From: Caryophanales bacterium UBA5603
GTDB lineage: Bacteria; Bacillota_I; Bacilli_A; Izemoplasmatales; Hujiaoplasmataceae
Reading direction: 5' to 3'
DNA length: 64,000 bases
Assembly (NCBI GenBank): GCA_002424815.1
Contig: DILB01000027.1
Location: 21,454 to 85,453 of the forward strand
In this document: piece by piece, positions 36,215 through 45,319 of the stretch
Layout of the letters: the number at the start of each line of letters is the position of its first letter
Position numbering within the stretch: the first letter of the stretch is position 1
The notes under the pieces: generated by a model
The model's input: the letters and a program-made list of their open reading frames with translations, nothing else
Told to the model about the DNA's origin: nothing
Databases searched by the model: none
Translations under genes and position numbers: made by a program

Positions 36215-36287
36215 TTATGAATTTATTTCTATTCGACTTTCAATATCATTTTCTTTTGAGTAAAATATGTGAAAGGAGGGGATGAAT

Positions 36288-38291
36288 TTGGATGAACTTT
36301 TAAAAATCAAAGGTATTGGAAAAGCGATGTTGTCAAAATTAAATCAAAATAACATTTTTTCTATCGACGACATCATTAATAATTTCCCTCGTAAATATGA
36401 ATCTCATTTTTTTACCGAATACTCGCAAATTCAATTACACGAAAATGTCACTTTAAAAGGAAAAGTCATTCAACCTCCTGTCGTGAATTATATCCGTCAT
36501 CATTTGACAAAATTAATGGTAGAGGTGGAAATAGATTCGATCAAGATTAAAATTTCGGTTTTCAATCGCGAATATCTTAAAAATACATTAATAACTGGAA
36601 CGTGGATTGTTGCAACAGGGAAGTTTGAAAACCATTCGAATCAAATGATTGCTAGCGACCTTATTTTATTAAAAAACTATCAATTGGGAATCATTCCGAT
36701 GTACGGGCTCGAAGGAGTCAGCGATAAATATTTTAAAAAAATCGTTTTAGAGGCAATGAAATTATCAGAGTTTCCAAAAGAAGATAGTCTTCCTAATTAT
36801 TTGATTGAAAAAAGAGGATTAATTAATCACGAAGAACTCGTCACACAAGCGCATTCACCTCAATCAGAGAATGATATTATAAATGTTTCAAAAAGAATTA
36901 AATATGAAGAATTATTAAATTTTGGGATTAAAATTGCTTATTTAAAACAACAAAACAAACAAATACAGTCTAAATCCAAACTATATGATATCGCTTTAGT
37001 GAAAAAGTTTATTCAATCCTTACCCTTTGAATTAACTGAGGATCAAAAGAAAGTAACAAATGAAATTTTTCGCGATTTAAAAAGAACACATCCAATGCTA
37101 AGGTTATTACAAGGTGATGTTGGTTCTGGAAAAACCGTATGTGCAACAATTGCAGCTTATGCTGTCGTCACAGGTGGCGAACAAGTTGCTATCATGGCTC
37201 CTACTGAAATACTAGCTTATCAACATTTTTTAACATTGAAACCGCTATTTATTCCTTTTGGGGTTCAAGTTGCTTTTTTGTCTTCTAATGTCAAAGGTAA
37301 TCAACGATTCAATATCATCAAAGGTATAGCTGACGGATCTATTAATATCATTATAGGTACACATTCTTTAATCCAAGATGAGATAAAATATGCCAAACTC
37401 GGCTTTGTTATCATCGATGAACAGCATCGTTTTGGCGTAGAACAACGAAGAAAATTAAGAATAAAAGGATATGAACCTGATGTTTTGCTTATGAGCGCAA
37501 CACCCATTCCAAGGACATTGTCAATCGCTATTTTCGGTGATATGGATATTTCATCGATAAAAAAAATGCCTGTTGGACGTAAGGAAGTAATGACTAAATT
37601 GGCAGACCTTTCATATCTTACGAATGTTATTAGTATTGTCAATAAAGAATTAAGTATCGGACATCAAGCTTATTTTATTGTTCCTCTGATTGACAATAAG
37701 GATACCTCTTCGCTGATGAGTATCGATGAAATTTACTCGGAAGTCAGATCGAAAATACCGCAAAATTATGAAGTTGCAATAATGCATGGGAAATTGAAAG
37801 GTGACACAAAGACAGAAATTCTTAATCGTTTTGCTCTAGGTCATATTTCAGTTTTAATTTCTACTACGGTTGTTGAAGTTGGACTGAATGTTTTGAATGC
37901 AACTGTCATGACGATTATCAATGCAGAACGATTTGGACTGTCTCAACTTCATCAACTTAGAGGTCGTGTTGGACGAAGTCATTTACAAGCATCTTGTTTT
38001 TTTCTATCTGACACAGTTCTTTTTGATAACAATCGATTGAATATCCTTGAAAAGACTTCGGATGGATTTTTGATAAGTGAAGAAGATCTTCGCCAACGAG
38101 GGCCAGGAGAAGTGTTTGGATCAGAACAAACTGGAATTCCTAAATTCAAAATGGCCAATATTATTGAAGATGAACAGCTGCTTCACGAAGCATTCGAAGA
38201 CGCAAAATCAATCATCTTTCGTACAGACCTGCAATCGCGTCAGTTAATGAAAATAGCTCAAGAGTCTATGGAAGTTCTTCAACTAGATTAA
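36288..38291 (+). CDS. recG: ATP-dependent DNA helicase RecG
   Basis: A branch-migrating helicase that remodels stalled forks, 667 residues. The N-terminal wedge/OB domain (about 50-150) is followed by the helicase core: Walker A LLQGDVGSGKT (near 280), DEQH box VIIDEQHRFGV (near 380), SATPIPRTL, and the C-terminal motifs including STTVVEVGLNV and QLRGRVGRS. The TTG at 36288 is preferred: AGGAGG (36274-36279) is eight bases away, but only two bases from the in-frame ATG at 36282. plsX follows after 32 bases, as in Bacillus except that fapR is missing. Confidence 0.96.
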   Translation: MDELLKIKGIGKAMLSKLNQNNIFSIDDIINNFPRKYESHFFTEYSQIQLHENVTLKGKVIQPPVVNYIRHHLTKLMVEVEIDSIKIKISVFNREYLKNTLITGTWIVATGKFENHSNQMIASDLILLKNYQLGIIPMYGLEGVSDKYFKKIVLEAMKLSEFPKEDSLPNYLIEKRGLINHEELVTQAHSPQSENDIINVSKRIKYEELLNFGIKIAYLKQQNKQIQSKSKLYDIALVKKFIQSLPFELTEDQKKVTNEIFRDLKRTHPMLRLLQGDVGSGKTVCATIAAYAVVTGGEQVAIMAPTEILAYQHFLTLKPLFIPFGVQVAFLSSNVKGNQRFNIIKGIADGSINIIIGTHSLIQDEIKYAKLGFVIIDEQHRFGVEQRRKLRIKGYEPDVLLMSATPIPRTLSIAIFGDMDISSIKKMPVGRKEVMTKLADLSYLTNVISIVNKELSIGHQAYFIVPLIDNKDTSSLMSIDEIYSEVRSKIPQNYEVAIMHGKLKGDTKTEILNRFALGHISVLISTTVVEVGLNVLNATVMTIINAERFGLSQLHQLRGRVGRSHLQASCFFLSDTVLFDNNRLNILEKTSDGFLISEEDLRQRGPGEVFGSEQTGIPKFKMANIIEDEQLLHEAFEDAKSIIFRTDLQSRQLMKIAQESMEVLQLD

Positions 38292-38323
38292 AAATATGAT
38301 ATACTTGTTAATGAGGTGTTAAC

Positions 38324-39340
38324 ATGATAAAAATTGCTGTCGATGCTATGGGCGGAGACTACGCACCAAAAGAACAGATTGAAGGCGCAATGCTAGCAAT
38401 CAAAAATATACCTGACATTGAAATTACTCTTTATGGAGAATCGCTGAAAATTGCGCCCTATCTCACTTCAAAAGAAAGAATCACAATAGTTGAATCTGAT
38501 TATGTGATTGATATGGGTGAAAAAAATCCAATTAAAGCGATTAAAGATCATCCAAATTCGTCAATGGCGCTTGCTCTTGGAAGTTTAAGAAAGCAAGAAA
38601 ATGATGCCGTTGTATCAAGTGGCGCTACACAAGCACTTATTGCTGGAGCGCATATTTTAGTGAGAAGAATGCCGGGATTTAAAAGAACTGCTATTGCACC
38701 AATGATACCCTCCATTGATGGAAGAGGAACAATCCTCCTTGATGCTGGTGGAAATTTAGATATTCGTCCTGAACACATGCTTCAGCAAGCCTATTTTGCT
38801 GCAGTTTATGCAAAGGAAGTCTTAGGACGCGTTGAACCTGTTGTTGGTTTAATTAATATTGGAACAGAAGATGGAAAAGGTAGAGAACTTGATAAAGAGG
38901 TCTTTCAAATTTTCAAGGAAACAAAGTTGTTTAAATTTTATGGTAATGTCGAACCCAAGTCAGTTATGAACCCTCCTTGTGATATCCTAATAAGTGACGG
39001 ATTTACGGCGAATATCGTTATGAAAACAATGGAAGGTGTTGCAAAAGGAATGGGAGAAATGCTTAAGCGCGAACTTAAAAGTTCATTTTTTGGAAAGCTT
39101 GGAGCGCTTATGGCAAAAAACAATCTTAAACAATTCAAAAAATCAATGTCTCCAGAAGAAATCGGCGGGGCGATGATTTATGGACTATATGCACCAGTTA
39201 TTAAGGCTCAAGGAGCTTCAAAAGCTTATGGATTTTACAACGCCATTAGACAAGCTGCGAATGTCGTTCGATCAGAAGTCTACCCAAAAGTTGCTAAATA
39301 TGTCATGGAAACGAGTGAACAACTGAATCATGAAGAATAA
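38324..39340 (+). CDS. plsX: Phosphate acyltransferase PlsX
   Basis: Makes acyl-phosphate from acyl-ACP, or runs in reverse, as donor for PlsY in phospholipid synthesis. The 338-residue chain starts with the family's IAVDAMGGDYAP and contains VVSSGATQALIAGA and the C-terminal EEIGGAMIYGL segment. AGGTG precedes the ATG. The stop overlaps the rnc start by 11 bases. In Bacillus fabD-fabG-acpA sit between plsX and rnc. Their absence here suggests reliance on imported fatty acids through FakA. Confidence 0.95.
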   Translation: MIKIAVDAMGGDYAPKEQIEGAMLAIKNIPDIEITLYGESLKIAPYLTSKERITIVESDYVIDMGEKNPIKAIKDHPNSSMALALGSLRKQENDAVVSSGATQALIAGAHILVRRMPGFKRTAIAPMIPSIDGRGTILLDAGGNLDIRPEHMLQQAYFAAVYAKEVLGRVEPVVGLINIGTEDGKGRELDKEVFQIFKETKLFKFYGNVEPKSVMNPPCDILISDGFTANIVMKTMEGVAKGMGEMLKRELKSSFFGKLGALMAKNNLKQFKKSMSPEEIGGAMIYGLYAPVIKAQGASKAYGFYNAIRQAANVVRSEVYPKVAKYVMETSEQLNHEE

Positions 39341-40049
39341 GTTAAAGGAACTTGAAGCATATTTTGGCCTCAATTTTAATAATTTTGATTTATTGATTCA
39401 AGCAGTTACCCATTCCTCTTACGCTAATGAAAATAATACGCTTTCCAATCAAAGACTTGAATTCATTGGTGATGCCGTTATCGATCTGGCAGTCGGCCGA
39501 TTTCTATTTGAACAATTGCCAAACTATGATGAAGGTGTTTTAACAAAAAAACGCGCACAGGAAGTATGTGAATCAAGTTTATATCAATTTGCTCAAATGT
39601 TTGATTTGGGTAATTATTTGTTGCTTGGAAAAGGCGAAGAAAAGAATCAAGGAAGAGAAAAACCCGCAGTTCTCGCAGATGCTTTTGAAGCGTTTTTAGG
39701 AGCGATATTTTTAGATAAGGGTTTAGATGAAGTATATAAAGTTTTGAATAAAATCGTTTTTCCAACAATTAAGAAAACGATAGGTCAAGCTAATAATGAC
39801 TATAAAAGCATTTTACAGGAATTAGTTCAATCAGATAAAAGGACCTTAACTTATGAGATTATATCAGAATCAGGTCCAGCACATGATCGAACCTTTGTTG
39901 CTTTGGTAAAAATGGAAGGCGATATCAAGATGGGAATTGGCGAAGGTAAAACTAAAAAAGAAGCAGAACAAGATGCGGCTAGAAACACCTTGGAAATTTT
40001 AGCATCTTCTGATGCTGACATTGAGGAGGAAAACGATGAGGATCAATGA
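39330..40049 (+). CDS. rnc: Ribonuclease III
   Basis: Cleaves double-stranded RNA in rRNA precursors and other transcripts. The endonuclease domain carries the signature NQRLEFIGDAVIDLAVG (about 31-47) and the second acidic site DAFEAFLGAIFLDKG. The C-terminal double-stranded RNA-binding domain (about 150-225) ends in GEGKTKKEAEQDAARNTLE. It has 239 residues. Its start overlaps plsX, and its end overlaps dnaD by 14 bases, giving a tightly coupled plsX-rnc-dnaD-nth series. Confidence 0.96.
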   Translation: MKNKLKELEAYFGLNFNNFDLLIQAVTHSSYANENNTLSNQRLEFIGDAVIDLAVGRFLFEQLPNYDEGVLTKKRAQEVCESSLYQFAQMFDLGNYLLLGKGEEKNQGREKPAVLADAFEAFLGAIFLDKGLDEVYKVLNKIVFPTIKKTIGQANNDYKSILQELVQSDKRTLTYEIISESGPAHDRTFVALVKMEGDIKMGIGEGKTKKEAEQDAARNTLEILASSDADIEEENDEDQ

Positions 40050-40719
40050 ATTTTCAGTTGAAACTGAATTGATTATTAAGCTCATTGATGAAGGAATTAT
40101 TGATTTTGGGAAAATGATTTTAAAAAATTATCGTCATCTTGGAATCAATGAGACTGAGGCTTTTGTTATTATCGAATTATTTAATCAGAAGAAAAAAGGG
40201 TCAACTTTTTTGAATCCTAATAAAATTGTTAAAAATTTATCGATGACGATGGATGACCTGTTACCCATTTTGGACCAATTAATCAAAAAAGGGTTGATTT
40301 CTATTGAAATTGTTGTCAATGATGCTGGTAAAGAGTCTGAGATTTTTAAGATTACCAAAGTTGTCACATTGATTATGGATCGATATCGTCAAACCATTGA
40401 AGATGAGGTCTTAAATAAACCGAAAAAATTCGCCTCACAAGAAGAAGAACTTGTTGAATTGATTGAAACCGAATTTCAAAAACAATTGACGCCGTTAGAA
40501 ATTGAAATAATTCGCAAATGGGTCTCTGAAGATCATTTTACATTGTTAGATATTAAGAAGGCTATTCTTGATGCAATCAAGGCAAATAAATTCAATTTAA
40601 GTTATGTCGATGGCATTCTCGTAAAAAGACGTGCTCAGTATAAAAAATCACAAGAAGTATCTTATAAATCCGAGGAACCTGAAGCATTAAAGGCATTTTT
40701 TGAATCATGGCAAAAATAA
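40036..40719 (+). CDS. dnaD: DNA replication protein DnaD
   Basis: Primosome protein that works with DnaA, DnaB and DnaI in helicase loading. The N-terminal winged helix (about 10-105) contains LGINETEAFVIIELF, and the C-terminal DDBH2 domain (about 135-205) has FQKQLTPLEIEIIRKWV and the ILVKRRAQYKK motif, a variant of the conserved YILKNW element. The ATG at 40036 lies behind GAGGAGGA within the end of rnc. The dnaD-nth pairing is conserved in Firmicutes. With dnaB and dnaI at 10-12 kb the full loader set is in this window. Confidence 0.9.
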   Translation: MRINEFSVETELIIKLIDEGIIDFGKMILKNYRHLGINETEAFVIIELFNQKKKGSTFLNPNKIVKNLSMTMDDLLPILDQLIKKGLISIEIVVNDAGKESEIFKITKVVTLIMDRYRQTIEDEVLNKPKKFASQEEELVELIETEFQKQLTPLEIEIIRKWVSEDHFTLLDIKKAILDAIKANKFNLSYVDGILVKRRAQYKKSQEVSYKSEEPEALKAFFESWQK

Positions 40720-41345
40720 GTATTCCTGATACAAATTTGATATATAACGAAATCCATGCATTATTTCCAAATGCTCGTTGTGAACTCCTCTATGATTCTG
40801 ATTTTCATCTGTTGATTGCGATTATGTTGAGCGCTCAAACAACTGATATTTCAGTAAATCGTGTTACACCAAAATTATTTGCCAAATATCGAACTATTTC
40901 AGATTTATCAAACGCTCATATTCATGAGATAGAAGATATTATAAAAAGCATCGGATTATATCGAAATAAAGCAAAAAACATGAAAGCTCTTGCTGAAAGA
41001 ATTACCAATGATTTTAACGGTAACATTCCCTCTTCTCAAAAAGAACTTGAATCTTTGCCGGGTGTAGGTAGAAAAACTGCCAATGTATACCTTAGTGAGT
41101 GGCATAAAATTCCACGTATTGCTGTCGACACTCACGTTAAACGTGTTAGTGTCAGACTGGGAATGGCTGATGAAAAAGACTCGCCTGAAAAAGTAGAAGA
41201 AAAATTAATGAAAATTTTTCAAGAAGAAAAATGGATTGAAATACACCATTTATTAATCTTTTTTGGCAGATATTTTTGTAAAGCTATTAAACCTGAGTGT
41301 CATCAATGTCCTTTATTGCCTATTTGTACAAAACCATTGCTATAA
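40707..41345 (+). CDS. nth: Endonuclease III
   Basis: Base-excision DNA glycosylase/AP lyase for oxidised pyrimidines. The helix-hairpin-helix LPGVGRKTANV contains the catalytic lysine (about residue 120), the catalytic aspartate is in VDTHVKRVS (about 138), and the C-terminal [4Fe-4S] cluster has the spacing C-x6-C-x2-C-x5-C (about 191-207). The length of 212 residues is normal. The ATG overlaps dnaD by 13 bases, and its ribosome site is poor, so translation is probably coupled. Confidence 0.96.
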   Translation: MAKISIPDTNLIYNEIHALFPNARCELLYDSDFHLLIAIMLSAQTTDISVNRVTPKLFAKYRTISDLSNAHIHEIEDIIKSIGLYRNKAKNMKALAERITNDFNGNIPSSQKELESLPGVGRKTANVYLSEWHKIPRIAVDTHVKRVSVRLGMADEKDSPEKVEEKLMKIFQEEKWIEIHHLLIFFGRYFCKAIKPECHQCPLLPICTKPLL

Positions 41346-41360
41346 GCATTGGTTTTTTTA
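41331..41360 (+). terminator. Terminator overlapping the nth stop
   Basis: AAACCATTGCT (41331-41341) pairs with AGCATTGGTTT (41345-41355) around ATA, with one internal mismatch, and runs into T residues. Confidence 0.75.
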
Positions 41361-41429
41361 ATTTTATGGTGTCAGTCTCATAATATTTTTTTCAATAAAT
41401 TTATCTTTAATTTTAATTGATTGTTCATT

Positions 41430-41435
41430 TATAAT
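41430..41435 (+). promoter_or_regulatory. -10 box of the XRE regulator
   Basis: A perfect TATAAT lies about 16 bases before a GGAGG ribosome site. The -35 region is poor. Confidence 0.4.
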
Positions 41436-41466
41436 TAATGTATGAATTGAGGAGGTCATATCCAAC

Positions 41467-41502
41467 TTGATTCAAATATTTTTCAATATAAGGGGCACAT
41501 GA
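41467..41502 (+). CDS. Possible 11-codon leader peptide coupled to the XRE regulator
   Basis: A GGAGG at 41451-41455 does not serve the regulator start, which lies 44 bases away. Instead a TTG at 41467 opens an 11-codon frame, MIQIFFNIRGT, whose TGA (41500-41502) overlaps the regulator's ATG in an ATGATG context. The arrangement suggests a translated leader coupled to the regulator. The TTG start and a spacing of 11 bases make it uncertain. Confidence 0.3.
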   Translation: MIQIFFNIRGT

Positions 41503-42782
41503 TGATTCATAAACTTGAAAATGATTTAGAGCGTCGAAAACAAGCAAAAAAAGATTTTTACTTCAGTTCAATTGGTATTCTAGTAAAAAAAACGCGTTTG
41601 AAGAAAAAACTCACTCAAGAAAATGTAGCTAGAGGGATATGTTCAAATACCTATCTTTCTAAGTTCGAACACAACACAGTACCAATCAATGAAGAATACC
41701 TCTCTTTGATAATGGAGAGAATTGATATCGGGTACAATAATTTTATGTTACCTGATGAAATGATTGATTCGTTTATGACGGCCCTTGACTGTTTCATAAA
41801 TGATGATAAAGAGCGATATGAAACTTTGATTCATGGTATGAAAACTGTTGAGTTTGCAGTTTTAGTTGACATAGCCAGATTAGGATATTATGTGATCAAC
41901 AATAATCAAAAAGAAGCAGAAACTACAGCTGATGAGTTATATCATTATCTACAATCGATGGAGGGGGATGCTTTAGGCGTATACATGCTTTTTAATGCCG
42001 GCGCAAGAATGATTAATTTTCATTTTGATGAGGGTTTAAAAATTCTTAATCTATTCAATCAAATAGACTCATATTCAGATGACTTGGTTGGAATAATAGC
42101 TTACCTAAAATTTATTTGCTATGGCAATTTAGGAATGATGAATTATTCAAGAAATTGTGCTGATGAAGCGAGAATGGAATTCACCAAAACAAAAAACTAT
42201 CGAAGATTAGCTATGATTGATCTTCATCTTCTAGAATTTACGTTTTATGAATCAGGATTATTACCCCAACTTGATAATGAAAGTTTTTTAAAACTTTTAA
42301 ATCAAGAGGAGAGAGATTTATATCATTTACTAATGGGTAAAAGTGAAATTGAATCTATAAAGAATTTTGATATGATTGGCTCAGAAAGTCCCTTTTATTC
42401 GGAAATGCTATTTTCTAAATGCATCTATTTAAAAGCAATGAAAATTGAAGATGACTACCTAGAAACAAAATCAATTCTCAAGACGGTTTGTAATCAGCGT
42501 TCATCAAAAGTAGATTATCATCATTGGTTAAATTTGATTGAATTAAAGATTCAATATGAAATGAAAGAGTTTATGGCCGAAACAATTTTACCTTACGCTC
42601 TATCAAGACAGTCTTTTTATTTAATGAAAATTGCAACTAATGAAATAGTATCTTATCTTGCTCGTTCAAAAAGATATAAAGAAGCATTACAGTATGTAGC
42701 AAAACTTGAAAACGACCTTGCACATTTACAAGGAAATAAAAAACCGATAGGAGCTATCGTGCCCCTACCGGAATTCAAATGA
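41499..42782 (+). CDS. Large XRE-family transcriptional regulator with helical C-terminal domain
   Basis: A 427-residue protein. An N-terminal helix-turn-helix of XRE type (about 24-78) has RLKKKLTQENVARGICSNTYLSKFE. The remaining 350 residues are all-helical with repeated LY/aromatic positions, compatible with TPR-like repeats. That layout is known from peptide-sensing RRNPP regulators (Rgg, PlcR, ComR) but also from other TPR-XRE proteins. Two ATG codons (41499 and 41502) are possible, with AGGGG just upstream. The stop is one base from the stop of the converging mrp gene, with no terminator between. Its target genes are unknown. Confidence 0.75.
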   Translation: MMIHKLENDLERRKQAKKDFYFSSIGILVKKTRLKKKLTQENVARGICSNTYLSKFEHNTVPINEEYLSLIMERIDIGYNNFMLPDEMIDSFMTALDCFINDDKERYETLIHGMKTVEFAVLVDIARLGYYVINNNQKEAETTADELYHYLQSMEGDALGVYMLFNAGARMINFHFDEGLKILNLFNQIDSYSDDLVGIIAYLKFICYGNLGMMNYSRNCADEARMEFTKTKNYRRLAMIDLHLLEFTFYESGLLPQLDNESFLKLLNQEERDLYHLLMGKSEIESIKNFDMIGSESPFYSEMLFSKCIYLKAMKIEDDYLETKSILKTVCNQRSSKVDYHHWLNLIELKIQYEMKEFMAETILPYALSRQSFYLMKIATNEIVSYLARSKRYKEALQYVAKLENDLAHLQGNKKPIGAIVPLPEFK

Positions 42783-42783
42783 T

Positions 42784-43785
42784 TTACGATGAAAATGATT
42801 TTATTATTTTTCGAGCTAAATTAAGATACATTATACCAATTAATTCAGTATCGGCAAATAATGAGTGGTGTCCTGAAGTTGGTTGCCCTATAGGGATGGT
42901 TGAGAGAAGTGGAACTTGCAGTTTTTCTGATACGAGCGCTCCTCCACCTTGTCCAAAAACATAATGTTTTTCATCATTAATTTCTAAAAAACTCATGTTT
43001 TCAATAACACCAATGACCTCTTGTTTCAATTCTGCTGCAGCAAAACCGGCTTTGATTGCTATATGAGAAGCACTTACATGCGGTGTTGTGACAATTAGTA
43101 CCTTGGCATCAGGAATTAAATTTTTGACATCCATTGCAACATCACCCGTTCCAGGGGGAAGGTCAATCAACATAAAATCAAGATCCTGATCCCAAATGGT
43201 ATCGGAAACGAAAATCTTTAAAATTTTACCAAGCATTGGTCCTCGCCACATCAAGGCTTTTCCTGATTCAGTCATAAATTCCGCTGAAACAATTTCAAGC
43301 CCACGAGTTTTAAAAGGATATATTTTCCCGTCTTCAGTTCCGGATAATTCTTCATTTTCAATATCAAAAATTTTAGGCATATTGGATCCATAAATGTCGG
43401 CGTCGATGATGCCGACTTTTTTTCCCATCGATGTCATTGCTAAAGCAAGATTGGCGGTAACTGTTGATTTTCCAACGCCACCTTTTCCTGAGGCTATTGC
43501 CAATATATGCATTTTCTTCCCCATTGTTTTTGGCCTTGCTTGTTCGTAATCAACAACTAAACTTTTATAACCTAATTCCAATTTAACGATTTTCGCGATG
43601 TTTCGTGTTAATTGACTTGAAAACTCATTGTTTTTTACTCCGATTTCAATTAAACAAACAACAGAAGATTGTTCCTCGTCAACCCCTACATGTTTAATAG
43701 CATCATTAGCTTTAAGACTCTCGCCTGTACTTGGGTCAATAACATTTTCTATTTTTTTTCTAATTTCATCAACAGTGTATGGCAT
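42784..43785 (-). CDS. mrp: Mrp/ApbC-family P-loop ATPase
   Basis: A MinD/Mrp-type ATPase of 333 residues, with an N-terminal FSCA/MIP18-like domain (about 1-85), a deviant Walker A KGGVGKS (101-107), the DADIYGSNMP segment and the LIDLPPGTGD motif. Family members carry iron-sulphur clusters for Fe-S protein assembly. The usual CxxC after IENMS is missing here: the region reads IENMSFLEINDEKHYVFG. The protein may therefore not bind a bridging cluster in the usual way, and a regulatory role like that of Bacillus SalA is an alternative. GGGGAT precedes the ATG. It converges on the XRE regulator. Confidence 0.9.
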   Translation of the reverse strand: MPYTVDEIRKKIENVIDPSTGESLKANDAIKHVGVDEEQSSVVCLIEIGVKNNEFSSQLTRNIAKIVKLELGYKSLVVDYEQARPKTMGKKMHILAIASGKGGVGKSTVTANLALAMTSMGKKVGIIDADIYGSNMPKIFDIENEELSGTEDGKIYPFKTRGLEIVSAEFMTESGKALMWRGPMLGKILKIFVSDTIWDQDLDFMLIDLPPGTGDVAMDVKNLIPDAKVLIVTTPHVSASHIAIKAGFAAAELKQEVIGVIENMSFLEINDEKHYVFGQGGGALVSEKLQVPLLSTIPIGQPTSGHHSLFADTELIGIMYLNLARKIIKSFSS

Positions 43786-43876
43786 TTTATCCCCACTTTC
43801 TACGAATTATATTATAACTGATTATGTCCATAAAGTGTTAGAATTTTACTCACAGAAAGAATTAATGGTTCGTTAC

Positions 43877-43905
43877 TTTACATTATTATGAAATCGATTT
43901 ATAAT
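43877..43905 (+). promoter_or_regulatory. Promoter of the PIG-L deacetylase gene
   Basis: TTTACA (43877-43882) and TATAAT (43900-43905) are separated by 17 bases. Confidence 0.65.
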
Positions 43906-43939
43906 GACATAAGATATCAGAATTGAAGGATGTATACTT

Positions 43940-44719
43940 ATGAAACCATATTTTTTAAAAATGGTAGCGCCTGTTCCAAAAATCGAATCGTTTCATTGCG
44001 CCTTGTTTGTTGGTCCTCACCCAGATGATATTGAGGTTGGTGCTGGGGCAACAGTTTCTCGTCTTGTATCTTTGGGAATAAAAGTATTTTTTGTTATTGT
44101 TACTGATGGAGGCGCAGGGTCATTTAATGGTCAATGTAATATTGATGACCTTATAAAAACACGTCGTCAAGAAGCATTAAACTCCGCTTCTCATCTAGGT
44201 GTCGATGATACTATTTTTCTAAATTTTCCAGATGGTGCAAAATATGATGTTTGGGATGTCAGTGTCAAGTTAGCAGAAGTAATGATTAAAATTAAACCTG
44301 ATATCGTTTTTTGTCCAGACCCAGACCTTCCTTCAGAAGTTCACCCAGATCACATAAAAACAGGTCAAGCTGTCAAATACGCAATGCTTATTAGTTCAAG
44401 CCCATTAGTTCTCAGGCGAAATTTGATTCATGTCGAAACTGATTCATTGGTTAACTTCAATAAAACACTTGCGTTTTTTTATACCCATCGCCCAAACAAA
44501 TATTTACCTTTGACTAATGAAGATGTTATTAAAGCAAATCAATCGATTTTACTTCATAAGAGTCAATTTCAAGAACACGATCTTTCTTGGAAAATGTTAA
44601 ATAAATATCTTTCATATCGTCGAAAAAGATTTGGTAATTTACTACACCCAAAATGCGATGGATTCTTTGTTCTGGGTCCCATTCACCAACATTCTTTTCC
44701 TGAAATAAATCACTACTAG
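43940..44719 (+). CDS. PIG-L/LmbE family N-acetylglucosaminyl deacetylase-like protein
   Basis: A 259-residue zinc-dependent deacetylase-family protein. The metal-binding signature PHPDDIEVGAGA (residues 29-40) and the second histidine motif VHPDHIKTG are intact. Relatives deacetylate GlcNAc-linked substrates: BshB makes bacillithiol precursors, and others act on glycolipids or antibiotics. No bacillithiol partner gene is nearby, so the substrate is unknown. The gene is monocistronic with GAAGGATG before the ATG. Confidence 0.88.
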   Translation: MKPYFLKMVAPVPKIESFHCALFVGPHPDDIEVGAGATVSRLVSLGIKVFFVIVTDGGAGSFNGQCNIDDLIKTRRQEALNSASHLGVDDTIFLNFPDGAKYDVWDVSVKLAEVMIKIKPDIVFCPDPDLPSEVHPDHIKTGQAVKYAMLISSSPLVLRRNLIHVETDSLVNFNKTLAFFYTHRPNKYLPLTNEDVIKANQSILLHKSQFQEHDLSWKMLNKYLSYRRKRFGNLLHPKCDGFFVLGPIHQHSFPEINHY

Positions 44720-44780
44720 AATACAGGCCTAATATTGGTTTGTCAAAATATAAAAATCATGACTCTCTAAGAATAAAATC

Positions 44781-44809
44781 TTGACATCATCAGCAAAAAA
44801 AAGTATAAT
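44781..44809 (+). promoter_or_regulatory. Promoter of yceD-rpmF
   Basis: TTGACA (44781-44786) and TATAAT (44804-44809) are perfect consensus with an ideal 17-base spacer, fitting a highly expressed ribosomal-protein gene. Confidence 0.9.
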
Positions 44810-44834
44810 TTAAATGCTGCTTTGGGGTGGTATA

Positions 44835-45305
44835 ATGAAGTGGTCCATCAACGAATTAAATAAGTACCGTTTGTCCAACAACACGTTTGATTACATTGCC
44901 GATTTTAGCACCTACATCACTGAAGATATGATTGATTTCATTGATGTTTCTCCTGTGAAAATTTCAGGATCATTTAAGGTTTTAGAAGCTTTCGAACAAT
45001 ATCTGTTTGAAGTAAAAGTCGAATGTACACTCACGATTGCCTGTGCAATCACCTTAGAACCCGTCGATGTTCCAATGGAATTTGAAACCTCTTTAATTTT
45101 CTCGAAATCGCTCGAAGATGATAATGTGTATTTAATCGAAGGCTCAACCGTTGATCTTGACCCAGTAATATGGGCAAATATTTTGATTGAAAAACCGATG
45201 CGAATTCTTTCAAAAAACGCTTATGAGAATTTTGATGAATCGATAGTCACCCTCGACGATGATGAGAAAATAGCAGTAAATCCATTCGGAAAACTTAAAG
45301 AATAA
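44835..45305 (+). CDS. yceD: DUF177/YceD family protein
   Basis: A 156-residue member of the YceD (DUF177) family, nearly always encoded just upstream of rpmF, as here. Members are linked to 23S rRNA accumulation or 50S assembly in plants and bacteria. The CTLTIACAITLEPV segment holds the two family cysteines, and an acidic region with LIEGSTVDLDPVIWANILIEKPMRIL follows. The ATG at 44835 is chosen because GGGGTGG precedes it; the frame upstream overlaps the promoter. Confidence 0.88.
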   Translation: MKWSINELNKYRLSNNTFDYIADFSTYITEDMIDFIDVSPVKISGSFKVLEAFEQYLFEVKVECTLTIACAITLEPVDVPMEFETSLIFSKSLEDDNVYLIEGSTVDLDPVIWANILIEKPMRILSKNAYENFDESIVTLDDDEKIAVNPFGKLKE

Positions 45306-45319
45306 ATGGAGGTGAAAAC

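Noticed and set aside
43628..43891. 87-codon plus-strand frame opposite the mrp start
   Set aside because: It is antisense to the conserved Mrp N-terminus and crosses the intergenic promoter region.
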